Below are positions 9,698 through 21,640 of a stretch of 64,000 nucleotides of DNA, one piece after another. The notes beneath the pieces were generated by a model, which was not told the DNA's origin, did not search any database, and saw nothing but the letters and a program-made list of their open reading frames with translations. The position numbers and the translations under genes are program-made. This stretch comes from Prunus persica (Eukaryota; Streptophyta; Magnoliopsida; Rosales; Rosaceae), in assembly GCF_000346465.2 (NCBI RefSeq), contig NC_034010.1:11372558-11436557 (forward strand), written 5' to 3'. Positions within the stretch are counted from its first letter, which is position 1, and every line of letters begins with the position of its first letter.

Positions 9698-9954
9698 GGG
9701 CTCGTTTGTGACTAATTCTTTAGGAAACACTTCTACTTATAAGCGTTTATACCAAAAGCGCTTTTATTATAAAGACATTGAAATTTTCATAAGAAATCGA
9801 AGTGATTCTTGGAAAAGCACTTGGGAGTGCTTCCTGAAGAAGTGCTTCTATGGCCCAAAAGCGCTTCTAAACTTTTCTGCCAAACGCTGTCAGAAGCACT
9901 TTTAGTTGTCAGAAAGCGCTTTTAACTGTTCCAAAAGCACTCCCAAACGAGCCC
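9698..9954. mobile_element. Tourist-like MITE (257 bp), TTA duplication
   Basis: Terminal inverted repeats GGGCTCGTTTG (9698-9708) and CAAACGAGCCC (9944-9954) are flanked on both sides by TTA (9695-9697 and 9955-9957), the signature of PIF/Harbinger-derived Tourist MITEs. The inside holds several AAGCGCTTTT-like palindromic motifs. It lies 11 bp from the end of the outer Helitron and inside the downstream intron of the Urb2-like gene. Confidence 0.87.
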
Positions 9955-10139
9955 TTAATCTGTTATGTCTATCAAGTTCACTAGGAAACTCATGAACATC
10001 ATAACAACAAACAGTCTAAGGTACCAGAAATTACCTTCCTGTTTTACGAGGGCCATGTCCTGAATAAATCCATATGTAATTGGATAAAAATTGGGAACAG
10101 TGCGGACCAAAGACATCTTTTTGATGCCTTATCTGCAAA

Positions 10140-11020
10140 ATAGATATGATAAAACCTGGTGAGAAAGATTGTAAGCAAATAATGTATCCATTATCTTACG
10201 AACAGGTTTTCTAAATGCAATGATTTTCTTTAACATGAAAGCTGATCTGGTGAGCCAAAAGGTGCCCATGCACTAAGCAGCCACCCTTCATTAAATTTTA
10301 AAAGAAGGCCTAAATAACTCCCATTCCCGAGAAGAACCCAGAAGAATTTTATTATTGGGTTTAGAGTTCAGAATACGAGTAAAAAAAATTGACCAAAAAA
10401 TGACAACATGGTAGAGAGAAAGCTCCCCTCCCCACATATATCAAATATGCAGTATATGAAGATCCCATCATTTCATATTTCCTTTGTTGTCAAGAACTTA
10501 AATAATTTAACTAAAGACGCATCATATATAATGTCATGTCTTGCTGCTTTCATATCAATTCTAGTATTCCTATCATTTGGGGTCTAATGAGGCTGGTTCT
10601 CAACTGCATTTTTACAAAGGACAATTTATATCCATAGTTAACTCTGTCCAGGACCTTCCCCAGGAAAGTCAGATTAAGATATTTAAAACGAATTCCTTGG
10701 CCACGAGAAAAATGAAAACAAACATAAAATTACTCATAATACATCTCTTAACGATATGTTCTCTATGGTAACTGGGTTCAGGTGAGCTCTATCATTGTCA
10801 TAGGAATACATATAAATATATACATTCATATATTATACATATCATGCTGAAACTTGGTTGTTTAAGGAGGTGAAATAGTTGGGGGCCTTTGGTCCTACAG
10901 TAAAAAGGTAGGCAGTACTGACTTATGCCACAGAAAATTAAAATATAAGACTCTGGTTATGAAGGAAGATACCCAGAATCTCAGATAATAATGATATTTT
11001 ATTGAGGCATATGAAATGTC
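10140..11020 (-). other. Intron of the Urb2-like pseudogene
   Basis: AT-rich DNA between the exons at 10132-10035 and 11170-11027. No coding exon or transposon end was recognised. Confidence 0.5.
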
Positions 11021-11880
11021 ACCTACCTCTTCATTAATTCTTCGGAGACAACCTGCACATTTGACTCCCTCTTCCACTTCCAATGAAAAGAAACCTTTCC
11101 TGACGACTGCATTAGCATCCACTCTCTCCAGACAATGAAGAAGAACACCAACAGAAGCTTAATGAGGAAGGAAAACTGAAAAATGAAAAATAACTTCAGA
11201 GATTCATAAGCGTCTGAAGCCTCTTCAATAATCAATTTTGCATAAACTGAATATGAAAAGATTAAAGCTCCTCTTCTTCATATTCATACCATATCTCTAC
11301 CTTTTTACTGTTATGTTTTCAATTTTGGCCCAATTAATAGTCCAAGTGCACATTACACAAATTTTTTCTTTCTTTTTTTTCGGTTTAAACACCTTACAAA
11401 TACTTTATGAGGATTTTCATACAAAAAGACTTACGTTTTGTGATGCTTCAGAATAATATGCAACAAGCGACAGCAAGCAGCAACTAGGTCGATTGAGTAT
11501 TGCCTATCTACGCCAGAGAAATGTTTACTTGCTACTACTGAATTAGAGATTTGGTTATTTGGAACTGTTGAAGAATCATCAGGAACAAGAGCTTCAGAAA
11601 GTATTAAAAGATGGAAGTCTCGAAAAAATGCTGACGGTATACGTGAAGATTGTGCTATGTGCCAGGCCTCCATTTGGTAAAAGAGCATGCTGGCCAGAAA
11701 TTCTTGCCAGTACGTCAACACACATAAGAATGACCGTTCCTGGATCTGGATCTGTATCCCCTTTATTCCAGATCGATCTCTCATAAAATATGACTGGACT
11801 CTGCAAGTTCAGAATAACATTGAACAAGCTACAAATGAAGCTCTGAATGTGTCTTTTAACCACGTTCAAACATTTGCGCC

Positions 11881-12700
11881 CCGAAAGGCAAATAAACGGT
11901 CAGAAAAGCAAGTTCCAACAAACTTCAATCATATGCACTTGAATCCATGTAATAGCTGAAGTGGATAATAATACTTGATAAGACGAGTAGGATAACATCG
12001 ATAAATATGTGAAAACATTCTCTAGAAACGTGCAGTATCCATGCAGTAGCTGAACCTTTTGAGAGAAGAATCTTCCTATTGCACAAAAGAAAAAAGTTTC
12101 TAACTGCTGGTGAAGTTTTCAAAACTAACAAGGTTTAAAGTGAGCAGAAAATTCGGAATACAAATGAGCATAGCTACCAAACAAAATCCCAAGCAGCATG
12201 CAAGAGACCCCAATATGTCCATGATTGTTATTTTTTGAATATGTACTAATAGCTGAGAGAATATACATTAGAGCACGGTAATCCTAACTGTGTGACTTAG
12301 ATGGATAACTATTATGAAATATATATAGCATCTCTAAATTTTGATTTTTTAGTTTATACATAGTTCATGGCCATTTTGTTCCAGGACAAGACCAGTGTCT
12401 TCCAATCTAGGTTCCAAAATAGCCCAACATTTTCCTGCAAGGTTTATGTTTATATCTACTATGTCTTCAAAATTAGTAAGAAACTTATTTTCTTTTTGTA
12501 TTACATATTATCACTTGAAAGTATAATGTTCTTAAATAACATTAATAATGTGCATGCAAAAGAAAAGAGATTTAGTAATAGCAGAAGAACACCTGGAACT
12601 GAAATATATGTTAGAATTCAGTTACAACTACAAGGAACAACAATCACTATAGATAACATCAATGCAGTAGAACCATTTCATCCAAAATTATCAAAATATT
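11881..12700 (-). other. Intron of the Urb2-like pseudogene
   Basis: The donor at 12701-12702 is intact (TTTCAG/GTAATA). The expected acceptor beside 11880 reads GG instead of AG. No internal gene was recognised. Confidence 0.5.
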
Positions 12701-14424
12701 ACCTGAAACATGTTCTAGAATCAAATCCAAGCAATCAATGCCAGCTGCAACAACTGAAGAAACTTTTCCCCCATCTACGCTTCCAGTATGTACGTCATAA
12801 CTCATGGTGCACCCTTCCTGCACACCAATTAGTGCTCTCTCTATAGCTTGTACAGCAGATAAAAGATGCAAGTCTGATGGTTTCTTTATAAACACTGTGA
12901 ACGATGACCTCAAACTAGCTTTAAGTTCATCCAATAAGTATGGCCAGCCAGACAGAGATGCTTCACAAAATTCCATAGGAGAATGGAGCATTTTGGTGCT
13001 TTAGGGTGGCTCGTTTCCCCTGTAAAGTTTTGTATTTTCCTAAAGCCCTTAATTGTAGCTGAACCATCTTGTCGTACAAAGTTCTGGATAAGGTAGGATT
13101 AGTCAGAGGAAAATCATTTGCTACTTCTTCCAAATACTTCAGAACATCATCTAAACACACAAAATAAAAAAAAACATGGCACATGATTCATGTCCGTTGA
13201 TTCCAATAACAAGACTTGTGTAATGCCAGTAAAAGTATGCACCGAGCTTGAAGACCGGGGAGGACAATTCATATGCAGACTTAGCCTCAAAACAGCAGCT
13301 GAAGATGCAATTAACAACTGCCTGAGCAAAAATGCTGAGTCAGGGTAATCACCATTTAGCAGGCGTCTCAATAAAGGCTTATCCAAAGACTGCAATTCAA
13401 ATGAATCAACATCATTCAGTGCACTGGCAGTGCAATTTGCAGCTTCCAAGTTAAACCTTCTTCTATGAACACTACCAGACCCAGAGTAATCATGGATGTC
13501 AGATGATGCTGAGTATGTCATTGCAGCACCAGATTCATCATGAAGTTCACCACGTGCAATATCAATCTCAACACCAGCGCCTTTGGGTAAAATTTCCTCC
13601 ACACCCAACAAATCTACATTGAAGTCTGACTTTTGAAAATTTTGAGCATCACATAAAGTTCTGGACTGTTGACTACTGTCAAAAACCAACATTGGTAAGA
13701 GCAGACTTCAAAATTCTGCAAAAACATCTATACAGAGGTAAAGTTCAGAGATGGGTTCAAGTTTCTGCGTTGATGAGTTTACTTTATGATCACTACTTCT
13801 CGAATCTGTATGGTTCACAAGACATGCTAGGCCCCATAAAAACCCACTAATGAGACCTTGTTCAAATTTAAACCATCAACACCAATCTCCACTTTTCCAT
13901 TACAAAGGGCATCCTTCAAATTTACCAGTAAGCTTTGCATCTGTTCCTTCAAACTCTTAGCAATAATGGTTACACTTTTCCAAGCTTCAATATAGTTGGA
14001 AGAATCCAAGCACGGATCAAATTCACTTAAACTACTACGTTCATGAACAATGCCAGCATTCAAATCAGCAACTTTAGAGAATTGAACAGCACGATTAGAT
14101 TGATATTTACTTAATGTCAGAAACACATAAAATGTGTGATCCATCAAGGACAAGATCATATCACTAACTGGACGGCAATTATCTTTTGACAATGACTCTT
14201 CAAGCCCAACGACCGCATTCACTGACTTGTAAAGCCATAAAATAGGAAATGAATGCTCAAAGAACGCTAAATTATGTGAGGTACTAGCTGCTGTCTTCTC
14301 CTCACAAGCCAGAATTATATATTTCAAGGCTGTCCGACAAGACACAAACAATCTGAAGAGCTCGTGATAGTGATGCGAGTACAATGCATTCTGATAATCT
14401 AATAAGCCGCTAAAAAGAAGCCTG

Positions 14425-14769
14425 AAAAACGTAGAATGGGTAATATTAATTAGTTTAGTAAACCTTAAGGACGTTTTGTGATATTAAGCCTAATTTATAA
14501 TTGACAATCATGGAGCATCAAATTACATACGAATATGCAATAGCATGGTAAGTTACTTCTGGCGCTTTGTGTAATTGACACCCAGGGAGCATCAAATTAT
14601 ATATCAATGTCCAATTGTATTTTAAGTAAGTTGTAGCATTACAAATATTCAATGTGATTTTTTTTTATTTATAATATTTCCTTTGTGTATGTATTGTAGA
14701 TATATATAAATTGAAATAAATATAATTATATTAAAAGTAAATAAAATTTTTGAAATATATAAATATATA
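14425..14769. other. AT-rich spacer between pseudogene and tandem repeats
   Basis: The donor-side flank of the first visible Urb2-like exon grades into AT-rich DNA with ATATATAAAT runs. The last ~60 bases (AAATATATAAATAT..) resemble the flank of the related repeat at about 54810-54835, so the repeat element may begin here. Confidence 0.45.
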
Positions 14770-16560
14770 TTAAAAATATGTAATACTCTAATTTACAAAG
14801 AAAAGGATCCCTATTATAACAATGAGGTAAGCATGCACCTAAAACATGTAACATTGGGTCCTTATCCTTGTAAACCCAACGGTTTACATTATTACGGACT
14901 CTAGTTATACTATATTGGACATAGTTGTTCCCAAACCCTTTAAAACGTATCCTTATTTTTGTAGGATACAATGTTTGGGTTTGTATTTATGGAACTTTGC
15001 ATATTGTTAATATTTGTAACGAAAGGTTCCTGTAGTACAATGTGAAGGTTATGGTCGACCTTGGAGGAGTAAAAGTGGGACATTGTGCTTGTACACAAAA
15101 GATTTTTATAAATGTAAGGACTCCTGGTTATGCTATTATGGACATAGAGGTTCCATAAAATTATAAACTCTATCCTTAATCTTGTAATTCCATAATTTAC
15201 AAAGAATTGAACACCTAGTATAATGCTAAGGTAAGAGAGGACCTTATAGACATAGAGGTTCCATAAAAGTATAAATGATATCCTTAAGCTTGTAATATAC
15301 TAGTTTACAAACAAAAGGACCCCTACTACAATCTTAATGTAAGACTGGACCTTGGTATAGCAAAAGTGGGTCCTTATAATTGTAAACACGGGGTGTTTAC
15401 AACATTTAGGACTGTAGTTATACTATTATGGACATCGAGTTTCCATTGCGTTATAAATCCTATCCTTAAACTTGTAATACCATAAGTTACAAAGCAAAGG
15501 ATCCTCAGTACAATATTAAGGTAAGATTGAACCTGTGAGGAGTAAATTGGGTCAATATTATTATAAACACAAGGGTTACAATATTAAAGATTCGTATTAT
15601 ACTAAAATGGACATAGTCATTCCATCCTTAATCTCGTAATACCGTAATTTACAACAACAAGGAACCCTTGTATAAGAATAGGGTAAGCGCGGACCTAGGT
15701 GGAATAAAATTAGTCATTACCCTCGAAAACATAAAGGGTTTACAACATTTAAGACTTATGTTATATTGTTATGGACATGGGTGTTCCATAAATTTATAAA
15801 AGGGATCTTTAATCCCGTAATAGCGTAATTTACAAAGAAAATGACCCCCAATACAATGTTAAGGTAAGAATGAACCTTGGAGGAGTAAATTGAGTCAATA
15901 TCCTTGTAAAAAGGATGGTGGTTACAATATTAAGGATTCGTATTATTCTAAAATGGACATACTCGTTCCATTACATTGTAAAAGTCATCATTAATCTCGT
16001 AATACGGTAATTTACAACAATAAGGAACCCCTGTATAAGAATAAGGTAAGCATGGTCCTTGGTGGAATAAAATTGGTCTTTACCCTCATAAACACATGGG
16101 GTTTACAATATATAGGACTTCCGTTATATTGTTATGGACATAGGGGTTCCATAAATTTATAAAAGGGATCCTTAATCTTGTAATAGTTTAATTTACAAAG
16201 GAAATGACCCCCAATACAATGTTAAGGTAAGAATGAACCTTGGAGGCATAAATTGTGTCATTGTCCTTGAAAAAAAGGTGGTGGTTACAACATTAAGGAT
16301 TCGTATTATACTAAAATGGACATACTTGGTCCATTACATTGTAAAAGTCATCCTTAATCTTGTAATACCGTAATTTACAACAATAAGGAACTCTTGTATA
16401 AGAATAGGGTAAGCGTGGATCTTGGTGGAATAAAATTCGTCCTAACCCTTGTAAACACGAAGGGTTTATAACATATAGGACTTCCGTTATATTGTTATGG
16501 ACATAGGGGTTCCATAAATTTATAATAGGGATTCTTAATCCTGTAATAGCATAATTTACC
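14770..16560. repeat. ~181 bp tandem repeat array with a two-unit higher order
   Basis: Units begin with (C)TTGTAATACCGTAATTTACAA-like sequence at about 15290, 15471, 15633, 15813, 15992, 16176, 16357 and 16540 (spacing mostly 179-184 bp), with more diverged units from 14770. Each unit has an AAGGTAAG..GGACCTTGG segment, a GTAAACAC..GGGTTTACAA segment and a TATGGACATAGGGGTTCCATAA segment. From 15633 units alternate between an ACAACAATAAGGAACCC type and an ACAAAGAAAATGACCCC type, giving a ~360 bp period. The same family recurs at 54835-55247, so it is dispersed rather than a single satellite block. Confidence 0.88.
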
Positions 16561-16919
16561 CAAAACATTGGTAAATCCGCTAAACACCAAAACATTGGAA
16601 TCACCGTCATAACTTGCAATACAAACAGATCCAAGACTCGCAGCACAAAATAAAGTTAACATATTAACTTCATAAATTGTTCGTATATATGGTTACCAGA
16701 AAAAGCTAACATATTAACTTCACCAATTTAAATTTTCACACCCTCTGTTACATTTTCACACCCTGTGTTAGTCTTAATCTATGATATGGATACCATAAAA
16801 AGGACACCAAATAAGACATTCGACCTAGATGTATAAAAAAAAAGTGTCCTACCTAACCATAGTCACAATCCTTTGAAAACCATTTTACAAATTTTTTTTT
16901 TTTTAAAAAGTTCTCATAT
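16561..16919. other. Spacer before the chromovirus
   Basis: AT-rich with two short local duplications (AACATATTAACTTCA near 16657 and 16710; TTTTCACACCCT.TGTTA near 16733 and 16752). No gene was seen. The five bases before the LTR (CATAT, 16915-16919) match TGTAT after it at only 3 of 5 positions, so the target-site duplication is unclear. Confidence 0.5.
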
Positions 16920-19206
16920 TGACAGGACCCGACCCAAATTCCGCTTTGGAATCCGAGCCGGACTCTGTGCGTGTCCGACACCTGGCGGATGTCGGGCATG
17001 AATGACCTAATTGCCCTTCTATACAAAGCACGATAAAATAACAAGGTCGACTCCTACCGAAAAATCGGCAGAGTCTCCCTTGAAAATTGGATCAATACCA
17101 AAACATTACACCTGCCAAACAAGTATATATACAACCAACTGCCAGCATACGTATATATACATTCCAACAGTTACATTCTAAGTCCAGGGCAAATTATCAA
17201 AGTGACTACTAAGAATTTACAAAGGAGTCAATTCTTTTACAAAATATAAAAGTCCTACATCAAAAGAAAGGCGCGGCAAGTGGAAAACGGCCTGGTGGTG
17301 GATCCCTGTGCACGCCTACTGCCTGGGGGCGCAAAACAATAAAAAGGGTGAGTGGACCCAGAAACAAAGTTTAGAAAATAGCATATGAACATACTAACCC
17401 CACTGTAAAAACAGTTATACAAACTAAATTATTCTCTTTATTTCTGAAATCAATGCACTCATATAATTATACATGTATATAAGCCAATCATACTCATGGT
17501 CAATATTAATTTCCTCAGGCATTGAAAACAGTTTAAAACTACCACCTAGGTTTATCCCTTATTTCCGTCAATTCCTTATATCCGTCAATTCCTTGCATCA
17601 CCATGGGTGACACGTACTCGCAGGTTTCAGTGACACAAGGTCAGTCCGAGCCGCAGCTAGCAGGATTTAGAGGACCGTAGTCAGCCTGATCAGCATTACT
17701 CACTCCACACGAGTTCGGGTACCATAGAACTCGTGGGGCAACTGTCAAGCATGCTGACTAAACCGAAGGCTACCAATAAAATCCGAAGGCAACATTTGAT
17801 CTGAAGGCAACTTATTTACCAAAGGCAACGTTTGTATATCTGGGTACAAGGTGTTTTAGGAAAATATAAAATTTTTGAAGAAAATCTGTTGAATACTGAA
17901 TTCCTGTAAACTCTAAAACTCTGCTACCATTTATCTGAAAATTTGATATCCTTTAAAGGAGATTTTTACTCGACAGCATGCAAAATAAAATATTTAAAAG
18001 TATATAACAGCTTATAAAACGCTAATCTTTGAATAAAACTTATTCAAGATCAATAACTGTAACTGAACTGCTTAAATTCATTGATAAAAACAAAGAGTCC
18101 ACTCACAGATGGTTCGTGCTCGCTGGACCTCTTGAAGGTCCCTCCTGCAGGTCAACTGGTGCCCGGGTGCCTGATTCAATGACCATAATATTCTATTAAT
18201 ACAATACACAATATAGTATTAATTTAAAAACTCTGACCCCCGACTCCTAGAAGTACGTGCGTCAGATTAAAGTTGTTCCTATGACTATAAAAGCTTTCCT
18301 TCCACTTGGAATAGTTTAGCAGTATCTTGGGACTCAAAAAGCACTAAAGTCCCAAAAAGTCAACCCGAGACCCCACGGGTCCATGACCTCGCAATTATAA
18401 TCCGGGAGCCTCCAGAAGTTTCAATATACTTAGAACACATGTCCCGAGGGTTTGGTCTTGATCGGACGGTCAGATTGATCACGATCATACAATCGCACGA
18501 TTTCTAAACCCTAGCCCTAGAGTTTGCGATTTCGGAGTATCCGGGACTCCGATTCACGATTCGTCGAATCCTAAACGATTCTGAATTGTCTAGAGTAACA
18601 TATCTGAAAAAGATTACGATCCAACGGCTCAACCATATTGAACCCGGAAATTGCACAATATACAACAATCCGTTCGATGCTCAAATGGTATCCAAATTGA
18701 GATCCGCGAATTCCTACGCGCTCGTGACAACCTAAGGATCTCATCGAGACACAGTGCCACTTCACTACCCTCGCCCACGCGCCGCCACACGCGCCGGCAG
18801 CCCGGGGTGCCCAAAGTGATTAAGTATCACCGGCTCCCAACTCCTACCCTAGGTATAACACCCTATTTGGAGCCACTTTTCTTCTTGGACCTACACCAAA
18901 AACTGACTGGAAGTGGCCGGAATTGAGATCCCAAAATGGGCCAAACTTCAATTCGCAAATCTAATTACCTACGCTAAGAACCGATTGAATCCTACCCAAC
19001 AGGCAGCTAGAACAGCTTGAGAGTTTCACGAAAACTGGCGGTTTTCGTGGTTTTTTGGTGGGATAACGGCGGCGGTTGGCAGCGGGCTGGGCGGGGCGAG
19101 GTGGCAGCGTGACGCCGGTCAGATCGGTACCGATGCCATGGCTTGTGGTGGCCGGAACCGGTGGCTGCGACAAAAACTGGACTGAGGGGGCGGGGTGCGC
19201 TCGTGG

Positions 19207-19285
<79 letters not shown>

Positions 19286-19571
19286 TGAGGGAAAAGAGAG
19301 AAGGAGGTTTTTTAAAAAATCTAAATTTTTAAATTACCATTTTGCCCCTCGGAGTATTTTAACTGTATTTCCTTCGTTAAAGCTCCGATTTGAGCCCACT
19401 TCTTGTCTACGGACTCATTTTGTCGTGCTCTACGCAACGGTGTGTGTGAAATTGTCAAATTTCTTCTCGGTCAAAAAGTCAACATTTCTTTAATAAATTA
19501 TTCCAAGGGCAAAATTGTCTTTCTCTTAATAAATTACTAATTAAATATTAATTTAGATTTGGGTTATTACA
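16920..19571 (-). repeat. 3' LTR of the chromovirus (2652 bp)
   Basis: Read on the minus strand it runs TGTAATAACCC to GGGTCCTGTCA. It matches 24447-27113 throughout, including a (GA)n run (19208-19282) about 290 bp inside its 5' edge. The GA run makes spurious Arg/Glu-repeat open frames at 19076-19493 that are not genes. Confidence 0.95.
19208..19282. repeat. (GA)n microsatellite in the LTR
   Basis: About 37 GA units with a few A interruptions at the start. The same position in the other three LTR copies of this family also holds a GA/CT run. Confidence 0.97.
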
Positions 19572-19590
19572 ACCTACCCCCCTTATCAAA
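19572..19590 (-). other. Polypurine tract of the chromovirus
   Basis: On the minus strand the sequence just upstream of the 3' LTR reads AAGGGGGGTAGGTTG and then the LTR TGTAATAACC. This is the usual primer for plus-strand DNA synthesis. Confidence 0.75.
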
Positions 19591-19599
19591 ATTTCGTCC

Positions 19600-20325
19600 T
19601 CAAAATTTACGCACCTGTCACTCGAAGAGGTGAAGGTACTGCTCCTGCATTTGGTCTTCGGGTTCCAATGTAGTCTCTTCTACATTATGACTCCTCCATA
19701 AAACCTTCAGAAGTGGAATCTCTCTCGATCGCAACGCTTGCGTTTTTCAATCCAAGATTTGAACTAGTTGTTCCACAGAAGTGAAATTATCCTCCAATTC
19801 TACTGATTGCTCCTCTAAAACATGGGAAGGGTCGGAAATATACTTTCGGAGCATGGAGATATGGAAAACATCGTGCAATCGTGCTAGATCTGCAGGCAAA
19901 GCAAGTATGTAAGCTACTGGACCCACACGCCCTACAATCTCATAGGGTCCAATATAGTGAGGACTTAGTTTTCCCCGCTTCCCAAATCTCACTACACCTT
20001 TACAAGGTGATAATTTCAAAAATAGCCAGTCTCCAACTTCAAACTGAAGGTCTTTTCTTCTATTGTCCGCATAACTCTTTTATCAGTCCTGTGCTGTCTT
20101 GAGTCGTTCTCTAATTATTTTCACTTGTTTCTTGGTTAGTTCAACATCATCAGATACTTCTAGTCTGTGTTCACCCACTTCATCCCAATAGAATGGAGTT
20201 CTATACTGTTTTCCATACAATGCATCAAATGGAGACATGCCGATACTCAACTTGATAACTGTTATTATAAGCAAACTCCATAAGTGGTAACTTCTCATCC
20301 CAATCACCCCGAAATTGAAGTACAC
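19600..20325 (-). pseudogene. Chromovirus integrase C-terminus: GPY/F module and chromodomain remnant
   Basis: After the integrase core the frame continues through a basic linker, the GPY/F-type module (RGKLSPHYIGPYEIVGRVG..VAYILALP) and a chromodomain-like tail that would bind chromatin marks and steer insertion. Two adjacent stops (TGA TAA) lie near 20080. Another stop follows EQLVQILD near 19747, after which the tail (ending QEQYLHLFE near 19625) stays recognisable. The gene is broken. Confidence 0.75.
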
Positions 20326-21283
20326 ACGCTCTCAACATATCTTCTAATGTCTGAATTGTCTTTTCAGACTGACCATCTGTCTGGGGGTGAAATGCAGTAC
20401 TACATTGCAATTGGGTTCCAAAAGCTTCATTTAATTTTATCCAAAAACGGGATGTAAACCGTAGATCTCGATCTGAAACAATGGATACTGGTACTCCATG
20501 AAGTCTCACTATCTCATCTATGAAAATCTTAGCCAGTTTGTTCAAACTATAATTTGCTCTCACCGGCAGAAAATGAGCGGACTTGGTGAATCGATCCACG
20601 ATTACCCACACTCCATCGTGCTTACTTTGTGTTCGGGGAAGCTTGAACACAAAATCCATCGTAATCCGCTCCCACTTCCATTCAGGAATCGGAAGTGGTT
20701 GCAATAACCCTGATGGTTTCTGCCACTCAGCTTTCACTTGCTGATAAATTAGACACCTTCTGACATACTCTGCTATCTCTTTCTTCATAAAAGGCCACCA
20801 GTAGTGCTCTCTCAGAGTATGATACATTTTTGTGCTTCCAGGGTGCATTGCAAAAACTAACTCATGGGCCTCCTTAAGAATCTCCCTTTTTAAAACTTCA
20901 TCATTATGGACATATAACCTGTTACCTACCATTAACGCTCCATCATTTCTTACTGAACAATCAGTTCTGTGGCCATTCTCAACCTCCACTCGCAGCGTGC
21001 AAATCAAAGGATCTTGGGATTGAGTTGCGAGTATTCGTTCTACTAGCACTGGTCTCACATGAAGAGTAGCTAACAGTGTTCCCTGATTATCCATACCTAG
21101 CCCAACTCTGAACTTCCTCATTTCTACCATCAATGGCAAATACCTCCCTCGGAGATAAGCTACAGATCCCGAAGATTTCCTACTGAGTGCATCCGCGACA
21201 ACATTAGCTCTTCCTAGGTGATGCTCGATGGTGCAGTCATAATCTTTTATCAACTCTAACCATCTTCTTTGCCTCAAATTCAA
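20225..21283 (-). pseudogene. Chromovirus integrase (with end of RNase H)
   Basis: A 352-residue open frame. The first ~45 residues end the RNase H ([24 protein letters not shown]). The integrase zinc-binding region follows (H..H in HELVFAMH, then RCLIYQQVK): the last of the usual HHCC ligands is Tyr instead of Cys. The catalytic core keeps Asp (ITMDFVF), Asp (VSDRDLRF) and Glu (DGQSEKTIQ). Integrase inserts the retroelement cDNA into chromosomes. The lost Cys and downstream stops make it probably inactive. Confidence 0.88.
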
Positions 21284-21346
21284 TTCATTTTGGGTGAATA
21301 AATACTTTAAACTTTTGTGATCTGTAAAGATCTGGCATGTTTCCCC

Positions 21347-21640
21347 TTAAAGATAATGCCACCAAATCTTTAAGGCAAAAACTACTGCAGCAAGTTCCAA
21401 ATCATGAACAGGATAATTCAACTCATGCTTCTTAAGTTGTCTAGAAGCATAAGCGATCACCCTACCATGCTGCATCAGTACACATCCAAGTCCTTGTTGA
21501 GATGCATCACTGTAGATAACGAAGTTCCCACTATCATCCGGAAGTGCTAAAACCGGAGCAGTGGTCAACCTGGTCTTGAGTTTGTTGAAACTCTCCTCAC
21601 ACTTATCTGACCATTCAAACCTAACTCATTTCCTTGTCAA
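21347..21640 (-). pseudogene. Chromovirus RNase H, N-terminal half
   Basis: The frame reads [64 protein letters not shown] and then stops (near 21347). The catalytic Asp of YSDAS and the Glu of LELAA are visible. The region between this stop and the next open frame at 21283 is the interrupted middle of the domain. Confidence 0.85.

Larger units (their letters stand above)
10035..14421 (-). pseudogene. Urb2/Npa2-like ribosome biogenesis gene, decayed and 3'-truncated
   Basis: Homology by recognition: the encoded pieces (GRKCLNVVKRHIQSF, SKHFSGVDRQYSIDL, VVRKGFFSLEVEEGVKC, QKDVFGPHCSQFLSNY) match the C-terminal half of the plant Urb2/Npa2 family, nucleolar factors for 60S pre-ribosome assembly. 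Exons on the minus strand: 14421-12703, about 11880-11435, about 11170-11027 and 10132-10035. Breaks: frameshifts near 13846, 13170, 13010 and 11680; in-frame stops near 13705 (TGA) and 11160 (TAA); no AG at the expected acceptor near 11881. A GTAATT donor follows the last visible exon, but the final exon is not found up to position 1; the MITE, Helitron and MULE lie where it should be. Upstream exons are also missing, with repeat DNA starting near 14770. Most likely a dead copy of a gene still functional elsewhere. Confidence 0.8.

Noticed and set aside
14770..16560. Centromeric satellite
   Set aside because: The unit length is in the usual range, but the array is short and a second short copy sits elsewhere with the same flank, so a dispersed element is more likely.
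19076..19493. ORFs rich in Arg-Glu repeats
   Set aside because: Translation of the (GA)n run within the LTR.
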